Shown here in pieces: positions 28,149-37,596 of a stretch of 64,000 nucleotides of DNA. This stretch comes from Vicinamibacteria bacterium (lineage in GTDB: Bacteria; Acidobacteriota; Vicinamibacteria; Fen-336). The notes beneath the pieces are model-generated. The model worked only from the letters and a program-made list of their open reading frames with translations. It ran no database searches and was not told the DNA's origin. The stretch covers positions 62,001-126,000 of the forward strand of contig DATMML010000085.1 in NCBI GenBank assembly GCA_035570235.1. Direction: 5' to 3'. A program made the position numbers and the translations under genes. The stretch's first letter is position 1. Every line of letters begins with the position of its first letter.

Positions 28149-29202
28149 CACGAGCCCCGTGCGGGGCGGCGAGGGGCTGGACTGGGCGCGCCTCCGGGCC
28201 TACCTGCGTGAGCACCTCGACCCGCGCGAGATCGCCGGGCTCGATCTCTCTTGCGAGATGGAGGTCGCCCAGTTCCCCGGGGGCCACTCCAACCTCACGT
28301 ATGTTCTCCGCTTCGGCGCCACGGAGCTGGTCTTTCGCCGGCCGCCCCTCGGGCCCGTGGCGCCGACGGCGCACGACATGATGCGCGAGCACCGCTGGCT
28401 TGTCGCGCTCCGTCCGGTGTTTCCGCTGGCCCCGCGGCCGTACCTCATCTGCGAGGACGCCGGTATCGTTGGGTCCGTCTTCTACGTGATGGAGCGGCGG
28501 CACGGGCTGGTGGTGCGTCATGAAGACGCCGCGAGCTGGGCCGATCGCGGAGACGACTGTCGGCTGGTCAGTCAGGCGCTGGTTGACACCCTGGCCGAGC
28601 TTCACGAGATCGACGTCTCGGCGCGCGGCCTCTCCGGCCTCGGCAAGCCTGCCGGTTTCGTGCTGCGGCAGGTCCGCGGCTGGACCGAACGCTGGCAGCG
28701 CGCGAAGACGGATGCCGTTCCGGAGATGGACGCCCTCGCGCAGTGGCTGTCGGATGACGTGCCGCCCGAATCCGAGAGGCCCACGATCGTCCACGGCGAC
28801 TTCAAGCTCGACAACGTGATGCTCGACGAGGCTCAGGTGGGCCGCCTGACGGCGGTGCTGGACTGGGAGATGTGCGCGCTCGGGGACCCGCTCGTGGACC
28901 TCGGCATCCTGCTCGCCTACTGGCCGCCCTCGGCACCCGGGGCCCGCCCGCCGCGGACGGACCCCTCCGGGTGGCTCAACCGCGACGAGATCGTGGCGCG
29001 CTACGCGGCACAAAGCGGGCGTGACGTCTCGAGGGTCCGCTACTACGAGACGTTCGCGCTCTTCAAGGTCGCCGTGGTGCTCCAGCAGATCTTCTACCGC
29101 TACGCGCGCGGCCAGACCAACGATGCCCGATTCGCGAGCTTCGGGGAGCACGTCGCGGCTCTGGCGCGCGAGGCGAGCTTGCGGGCTCGGGAGCAGGCGT
29201 GA
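28126..29202 (+). CDS. APH-family phosphotransferase, ACAD10/11 kinase type
   Basis: A 358-residue kinase-fold protein. The glycine-rich loop region FPGGHSNLTYVLRFG near 48, the ATP lysine region ELVFRRPPLGPVAP, and FYVMERRHG are followed by the catalytic loop IVHGDFKLDNVML near 222-234 and the metal-binding segment AVLDWEMCALGDPLVDLGIL near 245. These match the N-terminal kinase half of animal ACAD10/ACAD11 and bacterial acyl-CoA-dehydrogenase-linked phosphotransferases, rather than antibiotic kinases. That family phosphorylates the 4-hydroxyl of 4-hydroxyacyl-CoA; the assignment here is by family and neighbours. It overlaps MaoC by 23 bases and the next gene by four (GTGA), so is tightly coupled. 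Confidence 0.9.
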   Translation: MNGLPLPDTSPVRGGEGLDWARLRAYLREHLDPREIAGLDLSCEMEVAQFPGGHSNLTYVLRFGATELVFRRPPLGPVAPTAHDMMREHRWLVALRPVFPLAPRPYLICEDAGIVGSVFYVMERRHGLVVRHEDAASWADRGDDCRLVSQALVDTLAELHEIDVSARGLSGLGKPAGFVLRQVRGWTERWQRAKTDAVPEMDALAQWLSDDVPPESERPTIVHGDFKLDNVMLDEAQVGRLTAVLDWEMCALGDPLVDLGILLAYWPPSAPGARPPRTDPSGWLNRDEIVARYAAQSGRDVSRVRYYETFALFKVAVVLQQIFYRYARGQTNDARFASFGEHVAALAREASLRAREQA

Positions 29203-30179
29203 AAGCCCTCGTGTGCCGCCAGTACGGCCCGCCGGAATCCCTGACCATCGAGGCGCTGCCCTCACCCGAGCCCGGACCCGGGGAGGTCGTGGTCAGGGTG
29301 AAGGCGGCGAGCCTGAACTTCCCGGACGTGCTGATCATCCAGGACAAGTACCAGTTGAAGCCGCCGCTGCCTTTCTCGCCGGGCAGCGAGCTGGCGGGCG
29401 TAGTGGAGAGGGTGGGGGCTGGAGTGGAGGGCGTGAAGCGCGGCGACCCGGTGCTCGCCGTCATCGGTTACGGCGCCTTCGCGGAGGAGGTCAGGGTCGA
29501 GGTCGGACGCCTTGTGCCGATCCCCCAGGGCATGGATTTCGTGACCGCGGCCGCGTTCCTGCTGACCTACGGCACCTGCGATCACGCCCTGCGCGACCGG
29601 GGGCGTCTGGCCGCCGGCGAGACGTTGCTCGTGCTCGGCGCCGCGGGCGGAGTCGGCATCGCCGCGATCGAGATCGGCAAGGCCCTCGGCGCCCGCGTCA
29701 TTGCCGGTGCCTCCAGCGACGAGAAGCTCGCGGCCTGCCGTGAGCACGGCGCCGACGCCACGATCGACTACGCGAGGGGGGAGGTGCGGGAACGGATCAA
29801 GGAGCTCACGGGAGGCAAGGGCGTGGACGTGGTGCTCGACCCCGTCGGCGGGTCGCTGACCGAGTCGGCTCTGCGCTCCACGGCCTGGCGCGGACGCCTG
29901 TTGGTGGTCGGCTTCGCCGGGGGCGAGATCCCGAAGATCCCGCTGAACCTGCCCCTGCTCAAGGGATGCTCCGTCGTCGGCGTCTTCTGGGGGGACTTCG
30001 CGCGCCGGGAGCGCGCGGCCTTCGCGGAGAGCGTGGCCCAACTCGGCCGCTGGTACGGCGAGGGAAGGCTCAGGCCCCACGTCTCCGCGACATTCCCGCT
30101 CGAGCGCGCGGTCGACGCGCTCAACCTGCTGGCGGCGCGCAAGGTCACCGGCAAGCTGGTGCTCACCGTGGCCAACTAG
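29199..30179 (+). CDS. NADPH:quinone oxidoreductase-like MDR protein
   Basis: A 326-residue zinc-free MDR enzyme of the QOR type. MKALVCRQYGPPESLTIEALP, NFPDVLIIQDKYQLKPPLPF and PGSELAGVVERVG form the N-terminal fold. AAAFLLTYGTCDHAL and GAAGGVGIAAIEIGKALGA form the NADPH site. GKGVDVVLDPVGGSLTESALR then WRGRLLVVGFAGGEIP complete the pattern. The catalytic and structural zinc cysteines of alcohol dehydrogenases are absent. Members reduce quinones or enoyl groups; the role here may be reduction of an unsaturated intermediate. GTG 29199 overlaps the kinase stop. It converges with the thiolase gene. Confidence 0.92.
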   Translation: MKALVCRQYGPPESLTIEALPSPEPGPGEVVVRVKAASLNFPDVLIIQDKYQLKPPLPFSPGSELAGVVERVGAGVEGVKRGDPVLAVIGYGAFAEEVRVEVGRLVPIPQGMDFVTAAAFLLTYGTCDHALRDRGRLAAGETLLVLGAAGGVGIAAIEIGKALGARVIAGASSDEKLAACREHGADATIDYARGEVRERIKELTGGKGVDVVLDPVGGSLTESALRSTAWRGRLLVVGFAGGEIPKIPLNLPLLKGCSVVGVFWGDFARRERAAFAESVAQLGRWYGEGRLRPHVSATFPLERAVDALNLLAARKVTGKLVLTVAN

Positions 30180-30185
30180 GCCACC

Positions 30186-31373
30186 TCAGCGACAGGCCTC
30201 GAAGAGGGCCGCCGCGCCCTGGCCGCCACCCACGCACATCGTCACCACGCCGTAGCGTGCCTGGCGGCGCCGCATCTCGTTCGCGATCGTCCCTACCAGG
30301 CGCGAGCCCGTCATGCCGAACGGATGGCCGATCGCGATCGAGCCGCCGTTGACGTTGAGCCGGTCCATGTCGAGGCCGAGCCGGTCACGGCAATACACCA
30401 CCTGCGACGCGAAGGCCTCGTTGAGCTCCCACAGGTCGATGTCCTGCACGCGCAGGCCGTGCTTCTTGAGGAGCTTCGGCACCGCGAACACCGGACCGAT
30501 GCCCATCTCGTCGGGCTCGCACGCGGCCACCGCGTAGCCGCGGAATACCAACTGGGGCCGGATGCCGAGCGCCTGCGCGCGGTTTATTGACATGACCACG
30601 GTCGCGGATGCACCGTCCGAGAGCTGCGAGGAATTGCCCGCCGTGACGCTGCCCTCCCCGCTCGTCGTGTCGAACGCCGGCGGCAGCCTCGACAGGCCTT
30701 CGAGCGTGGTGTCCGGCCGGTTGCACTCGTCGCGCTCCACTATGTGGTCCTCCTCGCCGATCGCTTCCCTGGACTTGTTGTCGAGCACCGCGCGGCGGAC
30801 CTGGATCGGCGCCAGCTCGTCGCTCCAGAGGCCGTGCTGCTGGGCGCGGGCCGTGCGCTGCTGGCTGGCGAGAGCCAGCTCGTCTTGCGCCCGGCGGCTG
30901 ATCTTGTAGCGCTTGGCCACCACTTCGGCGGTCTCGCCCATCGCGATGTAGAGGCCGGGATGGCGCTCCTCGACCCACGGGTTGGGCGAGGCGTCCCGCT
31001 CCATCATCGTGATCGACTCGACGCCGCCCCCGATCGCGGCCTCGACTCCTTCCTGAAGCACCATGTGCGCGGCCTGGACGATGGCCTGGAGGCCGGAGTT
31101 GCAGAAGCGGTTCACGGTAACGCCGGGCGTCGTCACGGGTAGGCCGGCGCGCAGGGCGGCGACGCGCGCTATGTTGTGCCCGGCCGGCCCGTGAGGCTGA
31201 CCGCAGCCGAGGATGACCTCCTCGATCTCTTCCTTGCCGAGCTGCGGGACCTTGGCAAGGGCGTGGCGGATGCAGTGCGCGGCCAGATCGTCCGGCCGCG
31301 TCATGTTGAAGGACCCGCGATGCGACTTCGCCATCGGCGTCCGGCTGCTTGCGACGATCACCGCCTCTCTCAT
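30186..31373 (-). CDS. Acetyl-CoA C-acyltransferase (thiolase)
   Basis: A 395-residue degradative thiolase that cleaves 3-ketoacyl-CoA. The nucleophilic cysteine is in VNRFCNSGLQAIVQAAHMVL near residue 89. GGGVESITMM follows, the first His motif is NVNGGSIAIGHPFGMTGSR (near 350), and the last active-site block is VTMCVGGGQGAAALFE with the acid/base cysteine near 380. Length is normal for the family. It closes the beta-oxidation spiral with the FadJ-like enzyme. It is separated from the upstream receptor by 67 bases on the same strand and may be co-transcribed with it. Confidence 0.95.
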   Translation of the reverse strand: MREAVIVASSRTPMAKSHRGSFNMTRPDDLAAHCIRHALAKVPQLGKEEIEEVILGCGQPHGPAGHNIARVAALRAGLPVTTPGVTVNRFCNSGLQAIVQAAHMVLQEGVEAAIGGGVESITMMERDASPNPWVEERHPGLYIAMGETAEVVAKRYKISRRAQDELALASQQRTARAQQHGLWSDELAPIQVRRAVLDNKSREAIGEEDHIVERDECNRPDTTLEGLSRLPPAFDTTSGEGSVTAGNSSQLSDGASATVVMSINRAQALGIRPQLVFRGYAVAACEPDEMGIGPVFAVPKLLKKHGLRVQDIDLWELNEAFASQVVYCRDRLGLDMDRLNVNGGSIAIGHPFGMTGSRLVGTIANEMRRRQARYGVVTMCVGGGQGAAALFEACR

Positions 31374-31440
31374 GGCCTCACATCCTCGCGGGTCCAGGCC
31401 CCCTTAGGGTGCGCGCCCTCCGTGCCACACGCGCATCGGC

Positions 31441-34400
31441 CTAGAAGCTCAGCTTCGCCGCGAGCTGGACCTGCCGCGGGGGCAGGGTCAAGGTGTAGTG
31501 GCCGTACGCAGGGGCCGGGTTCGACGGGAAGGCCCCCGAGCCAAAGATCACAAAGGACGACTGGTTGGTGTCCTCGATGAAGTTGGCGCGGTCGAAGACG
31601 TTGAACACATCCACAATCGCCTCGATCGCTCCGCTCTTTCCGAACTTGAATTTCTTGCTGAGGCGCACGTCCAAGTTGATTTGCTTCTCCGTGGTCCCGC
31701 TGTTCCTACCCACGGCCGTGGACGCGTCCAGCGGGTTCGTGCGAGCTCGGTCGGGCGGGAAGGCCCCGCCGTCTCCGTCCCGGTCGAGGTCGGTGCCGGC
31801 CAGAGGCGTGAAGGGGCGTCCAGACGCGGCGGTGAAGATGGTGGAGAACTGGATGTCCCACGGGAACTGGTAGACCCCCGAGAGGACGAAGCGGTGGCGC
31901 TGATCGTGGGTCGCGGGCCCACGCTCTAGGTTCGGGTTGAAGTTCAGGGGCAAGCCGAACTTGTCGTTGGGATTCCGGCCCTCACCGTTGTTCTGGGGGA
32001 GGAACTGGCTCTGGAAGTCGGTGGAGTTGTCCTCGGCCTTGCCCAGTGTGTAAGAAGCCAGGAACTGGTAGTTGTGGCTGAAGCGCTTGGAGAGCGACAC
32101 CGTCACGCCCTTGTACCAGGTCTGGCCGAAGGCGGTGTACTGGAGCACGGACGCCGAGGTCCCTGCGATGCCTCCGTTCACGCACGGCCGTGACGGGATC
32201 GCAGCGCACGGAAGGTCGTTGGGACGCCGACCGGCGCCCAGCTTGGCAGGCAGGACGGGGTTGTAGTCGAGGGTCCCCACCTGATTGAAACCGCGGACAT
32301 AGACGCCATTGACCGCGAGCGCGAAGTCCGCCCCCAGTGCCCGGTCGAAGCCCACGGCCACCTGGTTCGCGTAGGGGGTCTTGAGACTCGGGTCGAGACC
32401 GAACACGGTCGAGAAGTAGGTGCCGCCAAGCAAGGCCTTGGCTTGACTCTCGGAGAGCACGTGACCCGGGGCGTTCCATGCGTTTTGAGCCAGGGCAAAC
32501 GGCAGGACCAGTATCCGGACGCCGCTGGCGCCGTTGAGGAGAGTCGTCACGGCGGGAATGGCCTGGATGATGTTGTCGTAGAACTTCCCGTACGACGCGT
32601 GGAGCGATGTCTTCCCGTCCCCCGCGAGGTCGTAGGCCAGGCCCAGGCGCGGGGCGACGTTGTCGCCGTCGCTCGGAGTGTCATAGGTGAACCTGGTACC
32701 CCCGACATCGGGGAGGTTGTAGGTGTAGGCGGGCAGGACCTGGCGCTGGTAGCGCACGCCCGGCTTTAGGGTCAGACGCCCGAGCCTCCACTCATCCTGC
32801 GCGAAGAGAGAGACGTCCTGGTAGGTCGCGTCAGCATAGTTCGATGTCCCGTAACCCTGGATGTAGGCGGCGGGGCGCCCGGCTTGCAGAGCAGCGACGG
32901 CGGTGGGGAACAGGCCGGGTATCGCGGCAAAGATGTACCGCCCCCCGAAGTAGAGGGGGAGCGTATTTCCAGAGCTCGGATTGGTGACACGGTTGTACTC
33001 GGCGCCGACCTTGAAGTGGTGGCGGCCGCCGACGAAGCTCAGCGTGTCCAGGAGCTGCGTCCGGTTGTTCAGGCGGAGAGCGGGCGAGAAACGCTGGCGC
33101 CCCACGGTGGCGAAACCGGTGATGTCCAGGGTGGGTCCTCCCTGGTTCTCCGCTGTGCAGCCTCCCCCGCAGCGAGGGTCGAGGGAGTCGATGTCCTGGC
33201 TCTCGTGGGCGTACTGCGCGCGGACCTCGTTGATCCAGCGGTTGGAGAGGATGTCGGTCTCGGAACCGGACAAGGACCAGTCGGTGCGGCGTTGCACCGT
33301 AGCCGCGCTCTTGGCTACGCTGCCGCCGAAGTCGTCGATGCCGTCCCTGGTGACGTCCGCGAAGTTCCCCCGCAGGGTCAAGAAGTGGTCCGGGGTCCAG
33401 TGATGGTCGACCTTCGCGAAGACCTCGGTGTTCTTGAAGCTCAGCGGGTTGTTGCCCAATTCAACCGGGAAGCCCAGGCCGTTCAGGACCGCGGCCGCCC
33501 GCGGGTCGATGACCACCAGCCTGGCGTCCTTGATGTCGGTCCGCTCGAAGGACAGGAAGAAGAACGTCTTGTCCTTCTTGAGGGGTCCGCCCAGCGTGGC
33601 CCCTTCTTGCTTCTGATTGTAAGGGGCCTTCTCGGAGTTGATGGGGTTTCCGAAGATGTCGAACTTGTCGAAGTAATTCTTGGAGTTCAACGCCGTGTCG
33701 CGGAAGTAGAAGAAGGCGTTGCCGTGGAACTCGTTGGTCCCACTCTTGGTCACGATGTTGACGACGCCTCCCGAGGCCTTCCCGAACTCCGCCGAAAAGG
33801 AATCGGTGAGGACCTGGAATTCGCGGATGGCTTCCTGGCTGAAGACGGCCCGGACCGCCCCTACGGTCGGGTCATTGTTGTCGAGGCCATCCACCATGAT
33901 GTTGTTGGATCGGGCGCGCTGTCCGGTGAAAGACAACCCCGATGTGGCCGAGGCCCCCTGTTGGGGCGTTCGGTCGGGGGCGACGCCCGGAGTGATCACG
34001 GAGAAGCCGATGAAGTTCCGCCCGTTGATCGGCAGGTTGTCTATCTGCTGCTGCCCCACGACGGACTGGACCGCCGTCTGGCTCGGGTCCACGACGGGCG
34101 CCTCGGCGGTGACCGTGACCTCCTCCTTGCCTCCGGCGAGCTTCAGCGTGAAGTCCATATCCACGGCCTGGCCGAGGAGCAGCGTGAGGCCCTCCCTGGT
34201 CTGGGTGGCGAAGCCGGTGGGGCTGACCGTGATTCTATAGGTCCCGGGCGGAAGGGCGCCGATGAAGTAGTGCCCCTTGCCGTCGGTGAGGACGACGCGG
34301 GCGACGTTGGTCGCCAGGTTCGTGGCCGTAACCGTGGCACCGGGAACGCCCGCTCCCGATTCGTCCTTGATCGTTCCTTGCAGGTCGGCGCCCGTGAGGC

Positions 34401-34476
34401 GGGCCTGGGCGAGGGCCCCGGGGGGAAGGACGAAGGGGATGAGCAGGAGGAGCAGCGCGGCGATTCGAGACCTCAT
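31441..34476 (-). CDS. TonB-dependent receptor, Oar-like, island-encoded
   Basis: A 1011-residue outer-membrane receptor starting at ATG 34476 (GGAGG four bases upstream); a longer frame to 34587 has no ribosome site. The signal peptide is MRSRIAALLLLLIPFVLPPG then ALAQ. A CarboxypepD_reg-like domain follows (LQGTIKDESGAGVPGATV), a plug with LPINGRNFIGFSVITPGVAP and NNIMVDGLDNND, GKASGGVVNIVTKSGTNEFHG, and a barrel ending in RQVQLAAKLSF. It is divergent from the first receptor at 1632 in sequence. Its position inside the catabolic cluster suggests uptake of the pathway substrate across the outer membrane. Confidence 0.93.
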   Translation of the reverse strand: MRSRIAALLLLLIPFVLPPGALAQARLTGADLQGTIKDESGAGVPGATVTATNLATNVARVVLTDGKGHYFIGALPPGTYRITVSPTGFATQTREGLTLLLGQAVDMDFTLKLAGGKEEVTVTAEAPVVDPSQTAVQSVVGQQQIDNLPINGRNFIGFSVITPGVAPDRTPQQGASATSGLSFTGQRARSNNIMVDGLDNNDPTVGAVRAVFSQEAIREFQVLTDSFSAEFGKASGGVVNIVTKSGTNEFHGNAFFYFRDTALNSKNYFDKFDIFGNPINSEKAPYNQKQEGATLGGPLKKDKTFFFLSFERTDIKDARLVVIDPRAAAVLNGLGFPVELGNNPLSFKNTEVFAKVDHHWTPDHFLTLRGNFADVTRDGIDDFGGSVAKSAATVQRRTDWSLSGSETDILSNRWINEVRAQYAHESQDIDSLDPRCGGGCTAENQGGPTLDITGFATVGRQRFSPALRLNNRTQLLDTLSFVGGRHHFKVGAEYNRVTNPSSGNTLPLYFGGRYIFAAIPGLFPTAVAALQAGRPAAYIQGYGTSNYADATYQDVSLFAQDEWRLGRLTLKPGVRYQRQVLPAYTYNLPDVGGTRFTYDTPSDGDNVAPRLGLAYDLAGDGKTSLHASYGKFYDNIIQAIPAVTTLLNGASGVRILVLPFALAQNAWNAPGHVLSESQAKALLGGTYFSTVFGLDPSLKTPYANQVAVGFDRALGADFALAVNGVYVRGFNQVGTLDYNPVLPAKLGAGRRPNDLPCAAIPSRPCVNGGIAGTSASVLQYTAFGQTWYKGVTVSLSKRFSHNYQFLASYTLGKAEDNSTDFQSQFLPQNNGEGRNPNDKFGLPLNFNPNLERGPATHDQRHRFVLSGVYQFPWDIQFSTIFTAASGRPFTPLAGTDLDRDGDGGAFPPDRARTNPLDASTAVGRNSGTTEKQINLDVRLSKKFKFGKSGAIEAIVDVFNVFDRANFIEDTNQSSFVIFGSGAFPSNPAPAYGHYTLTLPPRQVQLAAKLSF

Positions 34477-34725
34477 GGAGCCTCCAGACAGGGCGCCCCG
34501 GCGGACGACCATCCCCGGGGAGCACCGTGAGACGCGAGAGCGTTGAAGCATGCCTGACGCCATGGCCATGCAGATCGCGGCCGGCATTGTCCCGGAGGCT
34601 AAGCGTGCTTTACCGAGAAGTCAAGTGCTCGTTATGCTCGTTTATGATCGCTACATCGCCTGCTCACCGCCATTGGCGGCCAGCGGACCTCGAGCGGGGC
34701 GCCTCGCCCATGGTAGAGTCTGTGC
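34477..34725. promoter_or_regulatory. Divergent control region, receptor / TetR
   Basis: About 250 bases between the receptor and TetR genes. At 34609-34624 lies TTTACCGAGAAGTCAA, a degenerate version of the TTNACCG-NN-CGGTCAA operator seen elsewhere in the island (right half 5 of 7). I cannot identify the two promoters with confidence. Confidence 0.4.
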
Positions 34726-35421
34726 GTGAAGCGGCTGCGCAAGTCGTCGTTCGCCAGGCTTCGGCGTCGCTCGAACGCGCGGCGACCAAGCCGCTCTCCC
34801 GGCGCGCAAAGACACGGATCGGGTGTACCGAAGGAAAGTGCGCGGCGCAAGGACATCATCGACCGCGCCGCGCCGATCCTTACGAGCGAAGGCTACAACG
34901 GGATCTCGATGAACGAGCTGGCCCGCCGGCTCCACCTCACGAAGCCTGGCCTCTACTACCACTTCAAGGACAAGCAAGAGCTGCTTTACGCCAGCATGAA
35001 TCACAGCATGGACTTCATCGAGAAGATGTCGCTGCAGGTGACGATGGGCGCCCGCGACAACGAGGAACGACTGCGCGAGATCATCTACCAGCACGCGCTG
35101 CGGGTGGCCGTCAGCGAGCGAAAAGGCGCGCTGACGACGCTGATCGTCGATGACGTGAGCTTCCTAAGGTCCGAGGACCGGCGCGTCATCACCCAGCGCA
35201 AGCGGGCCTACTTCGAGCTGGTCCGGGCGACGGTTACCCAGCTGAAGGAGGAGGGCCGCCTGCGCAAAGGCCTCGACGCCGCGGTGGCGACCTTCTCGAT
35301 CCTCGGCATGGTCATGTGGCTCACGAAGTGGTACGAGCCATCCGGGCGACTGAGCGCCGAGGAAGTAGCGGGGCAGATCGCGGACATGGCCTTGGCCGCG
35401 GTCGTCACGGACGGTGCCTGA
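34726..35421 (+). CDS. TetR/AcrR-family repressor
   Basis: A 231-residue regulator. A basic leader of about 38 residues precedes the DNA-binding domain (KDIIDRAAPILTSEGYNGIS, MNELARRLHLTKPGLYYHFK, residues about 42-85). The ligand-binding domain is all-helical with KWYEPSGRLSAEEVAGQIADMAL at the end, a pattern common in acyl-CoA- or CoA-thioester-responsive TetR proteins. The frame opens at GTG 34726; a shorter start is possible because the leader is unlike the family. It lies divergent from the receptor. Three ACCG-NN-CGGT palindromes near island promoters are the likely targets, including one at its own 3' end in front of the hydrolase. Confidence 0.9.
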   Translation: MKRLRKSSFARLRRRSNARRPSRSPGAQRHGSGVPKESARRKDIIDRAAPILTSEGYNGISMNELARRLHLTKPGLYYHFKDKQELLYASMNHSMDFIEKMSLQVTMGARDNEERLREIIYQHALRVAVSERKGALTTLIVDDVSFLRSEDRRVITQRKRAYFELVRATVTQLKEEGRLRKGLDAAVATFSILGMVMWLTKWYEPSGRLSAEEVAGQIADMALAAVVTDGA

Positions 35422-35432
35422 CCGCCCGGTCA
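35419..35432. promoter_or_regulatory. Candidate TetR operator upstream of the hydrolase
   Basis: TGACCGCCCGGTCA is a perfect palindrome with a two-base centre, overlapping the TetR stop codon and lying 27 bases before the hydrolase ATG. It is the best copy of the operator core in the window. Confidence 0.7.
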
Positions 35433-35458
35433 ACCGCCAGGGGCCGGTGGTCGCCGTA

Positions 35459-36349
35459 ATGGCTTGCCGATCGCGCCGGGTTCTCCTGCCGAGCGGCCTC
35501 GCCTCTCACGTCCTTGAATGGGGCTTTGAGGAGTCCTCTCTCGACCACACCGTCCTCCTCCTCCACGGATGGCTCGAGAACGCCTGGGCATGGGAGGCGA
35601 CGGCGGAGGCGGGCCTAGCCGGCCGCTTCCACCTGGTCTCGCTCGACCTGCGCGGCCACGGAGACAGCGATCGCGTCGGCACCGGAGGTGGGTATCACCT
35701 CGCCGACTATCTTGCCGACCTGCACGACCTGATTCCGTTGGTGGCACGAGGGCGACTGTCGCTCGTTGGCCACTCGCTGGGCGGTGCAATCGCCGGGCTG
35801 TACGCCGGCACTTGTCCGCAGAGGATCTCCCGGCTCGCGCTGTTGGAGGGGACTGGCCCGCCGCGCCCGGGTGGCGGGCCGGGACGAGTGGCCCGATGGC
35901 TTCGCGAGCGCGAGCGTGTGCGCGAGAGACCGCAGCGAAGCTACGCGAGCGTAGAGGAGGCAGCGGCGAGGCTGCGAGAGACTGATCCATCCCTGCGGCC
36001 GGCAATGGCGCTACGCTTGGCCGAGAAGGGCACCGCGCCAGGTTCCGATGGCCGTCTGCGCTTCAAGCACGACCCAAGGCTCACGGCCGGTCATCCCTGC
36101 GGCTTCGATGTGGAGCACGCGCGACGCTTTTGGGCCAACGTTGCCTGTCCCGTCCTGATCCTCGAGGGCGCGCAGTCGGGGATCCGGCTGTCCGAGGAGG
36201 AAGGGCGTCGGCGGTGGTCCGGCTTCCGCAACTGGCGGCACACCGTCTTACCCGACGCCGGCCACATGATGCAGCGTCATCAGCCCGAAGCCCTGGCCGT
36301 CGTGCTGCGCGAGTTCCTGGGCGAGGGTGCCCCGGCTCCGCCCAGGTAG
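35459..36349 (+). CDS. Alpha/beta hydrolase
   Basis: A 296-residue hydrolase-fold protein. VLLLHGWLENAWAWE (oxyanion strand) is near residue 35, SLDLRGHGDSDRV near 65, the nucleophile elbow SLVGHSLGGAIAGLYAG near 100, and the catalytic histidine DAGHMMQRHQPEAL near 275. It could be an esterase or lactonase that opens the substrate, or a thioesterase. The frame extends back to GTG 35414 but that would place the operator inside the gene, so I prefer ATG 35459. It converges with an acyl-CoA dehydrogenase gene, 10 bases away. Confidence 0.85.
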   Translation: MACRSRRVLLPSGLASHVLEWGFEESSLDHTVLLLHGWLENAWAWEATAEAGLAGRFHLVSLDLRGHGDSDRVGTGGGYHLADYLADLHDLIPLVARGRLSLVGHSLGGAIAGLYAGTCPQRISRLALLEGTGPPRPGGGPGRVARWLRERERVRERPQRSYASVEEAAARLRETDPSLRPAMALRLAEKGTAPGSDGRLRFKHDPRLTAGHPCGFDVEHARRFWANVACPVLILEGAQSGIRLSEEEGRRRWSGFRNWRHTVLPDAGHMMQRHQPEALAVVLREFLGEGAPAPPR

Positions 36350-36359
36350 GGGTGCACCT

Positions 36360-37580
36360 CTACTTCAGCTCCTTGCTGCTGTAGCCGAGGATGCGACGGG
36401 CGATGATGAGGCGGTTGATCTGGCCCGTGCCCTCGAACAGGTCGTTGATCTTGGCGTCGCGCATCCACTTCTCGAAGAGCAGGCGGCGCGAATAGCCCAG
36501 CGGCCCCATGAGCTCCACGCCCTTCTGGGTGGTTCGCGTGACCACGTCGCCCGCCTTGACTTTACACATCGAGGCTTCGACGGTGTTCGGTTGACGCTGG
36601 TCCATCAGCCAGGCCGCCTTCACCGTCAGCAGCCAGCCTGCCCGGAGCTGGGCCTCCATGTCCACGATATCGCGCTCGAGGGCGGTGAGGAGGTGGCGCG
36701 GCGTGCCGTAACGAACCCTGACGCCTCGCTCGGCCAGCTTCTCCTTGAGGAGCTCCAGCGTGGCGCGGGCGATCCCGAGGGCGCTGGCGGCCACGTTCGG
36801 CCGGGTGGCGTCGAAGGTGGCCATGGCGCCCTTGAAGCCCTTGGTGGGGTCCACCACTTCGGGGCTCCCCAGCAGGTTGCCGAAAGGGATGCGGCAGTTG
36901 TCGAGGACCGCGGCGGCGGTATCGCTGGCCCGGATTCCGAGCTTGTGCTCGAGCTTGCTGATCGTGAGCCCGGGCGTCCCCGCCTCCACGATGAAGGGCT
37001 TGATCCCGGCGCGGCCGGCGGAGCGATCCACCGTGGCCCAGACCACCATGAAGCCGTCGGAATCGACCACTGACTTGTGTCCGCTGGTCACGAAGATCTT
37101 CTCGCCGTTCAGGACCCAGCAGTCGCCGTCGCGCACGGCGGTGGTGCGGATGGCCGCGGTGTCCGACCCGCAGTGGGGCTCGGTCATGGCCATGCTGGCC
37201 CATTTCGGTTTGCCTTCCCGATAACGAGCTAGGAAGCGCGCCTTCTGCTCGGGAGTGCCCGTCGCCTCGACCGCCGCTCCCCCCAGGCCGGCCCCGGGGC
37301 CGCACAGGTAGATCCCGGCGTCGCCCCAGGATTGCATCTCGATGACGTGGGCGAGCGTCTGGGCGACCACGCTGGCCCGGTCGCTCGGCACGGGCGCGCC
37401 CGCGCGGAAGCTCTCGCCCGTCTTGAGCTGCCTCTCCCACATGAGGTTCACGAACTCCCAGGGGATCTCGTGCTCGTGCTCGTCGTAGTAGCGGGCCTTG
37501 TCTCGCATCAGGCCGCTGGCCACCTGACGCACGAATTCCAGACGCTCGTCCATCTCGCGCGGCCGCTCGAACGAGATCAT
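36360..37580 (-). CDS. Acyl-CoA dehydrogenase
   Basis: A 406-residue flavoprotein. Motifs are GPGAGLGGAAVEATGTPEQK, SMAMTEPHCGSDTAAIRTTA (FAD/substrate site), LNGEKIFVTSGH, and a C-terminal block DLFEGTGQINRLIIARRILG holding the likely catalytic Glu of the FEGT motif. I start at ATG 37580 (GGAG eight bases upstream), 16 bases after the stop of the preceding acyl-CoA dehydrogenase gene. Adjacent non-identical acyl-CoA dehydrogenase pairs often form heterotetramers (as in steroid side-chain catabolism), so this may be one half of such a complex. Substrate unassigned. Confidence 0.9.
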   Translation of the reverse strand: MISFERPREMDERLEFVRQVASGLMRDKARYYDEHEHEIPWEFVNLMWERQLKTGESFRAGAPVPSDRASVVAQTLAHVIEMQSWGDAGIYLCGPGAGLGGAAVEATGTPEQKARFLARYREGKPKWASMAMTEPHCGSDTAAIRTTAVRDGDCWVLNGEKIFVTSGHKSVVDSDGFMVVWATVDRSAGRAGIKPFIVEAGTPGLTISKLEHKLGIRASDTAAAVLDNCRIPFGNLLGSPEVVDPTKGFKGAMATFDATRPNVAASALGIARATLELLKEKLAERGVRVRYGTPRHLLTALERDIVDMEAQLRAGWLLTVKAAWLMDQRQPNTVEASMCKVKAGDVVTRTTQKGVELMGPLGYSRRLLFEKWMRDAKINDLFEGTGQINRLIIARRILGYSSKELK

Positions 37581-37596
37581 GGCGATGACTCCGGGT

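Noticed and set aside
32884-34530. 548-codon plus-strand frame
   Set aside because: Shadow of the second TonB receptor; composition-driven.
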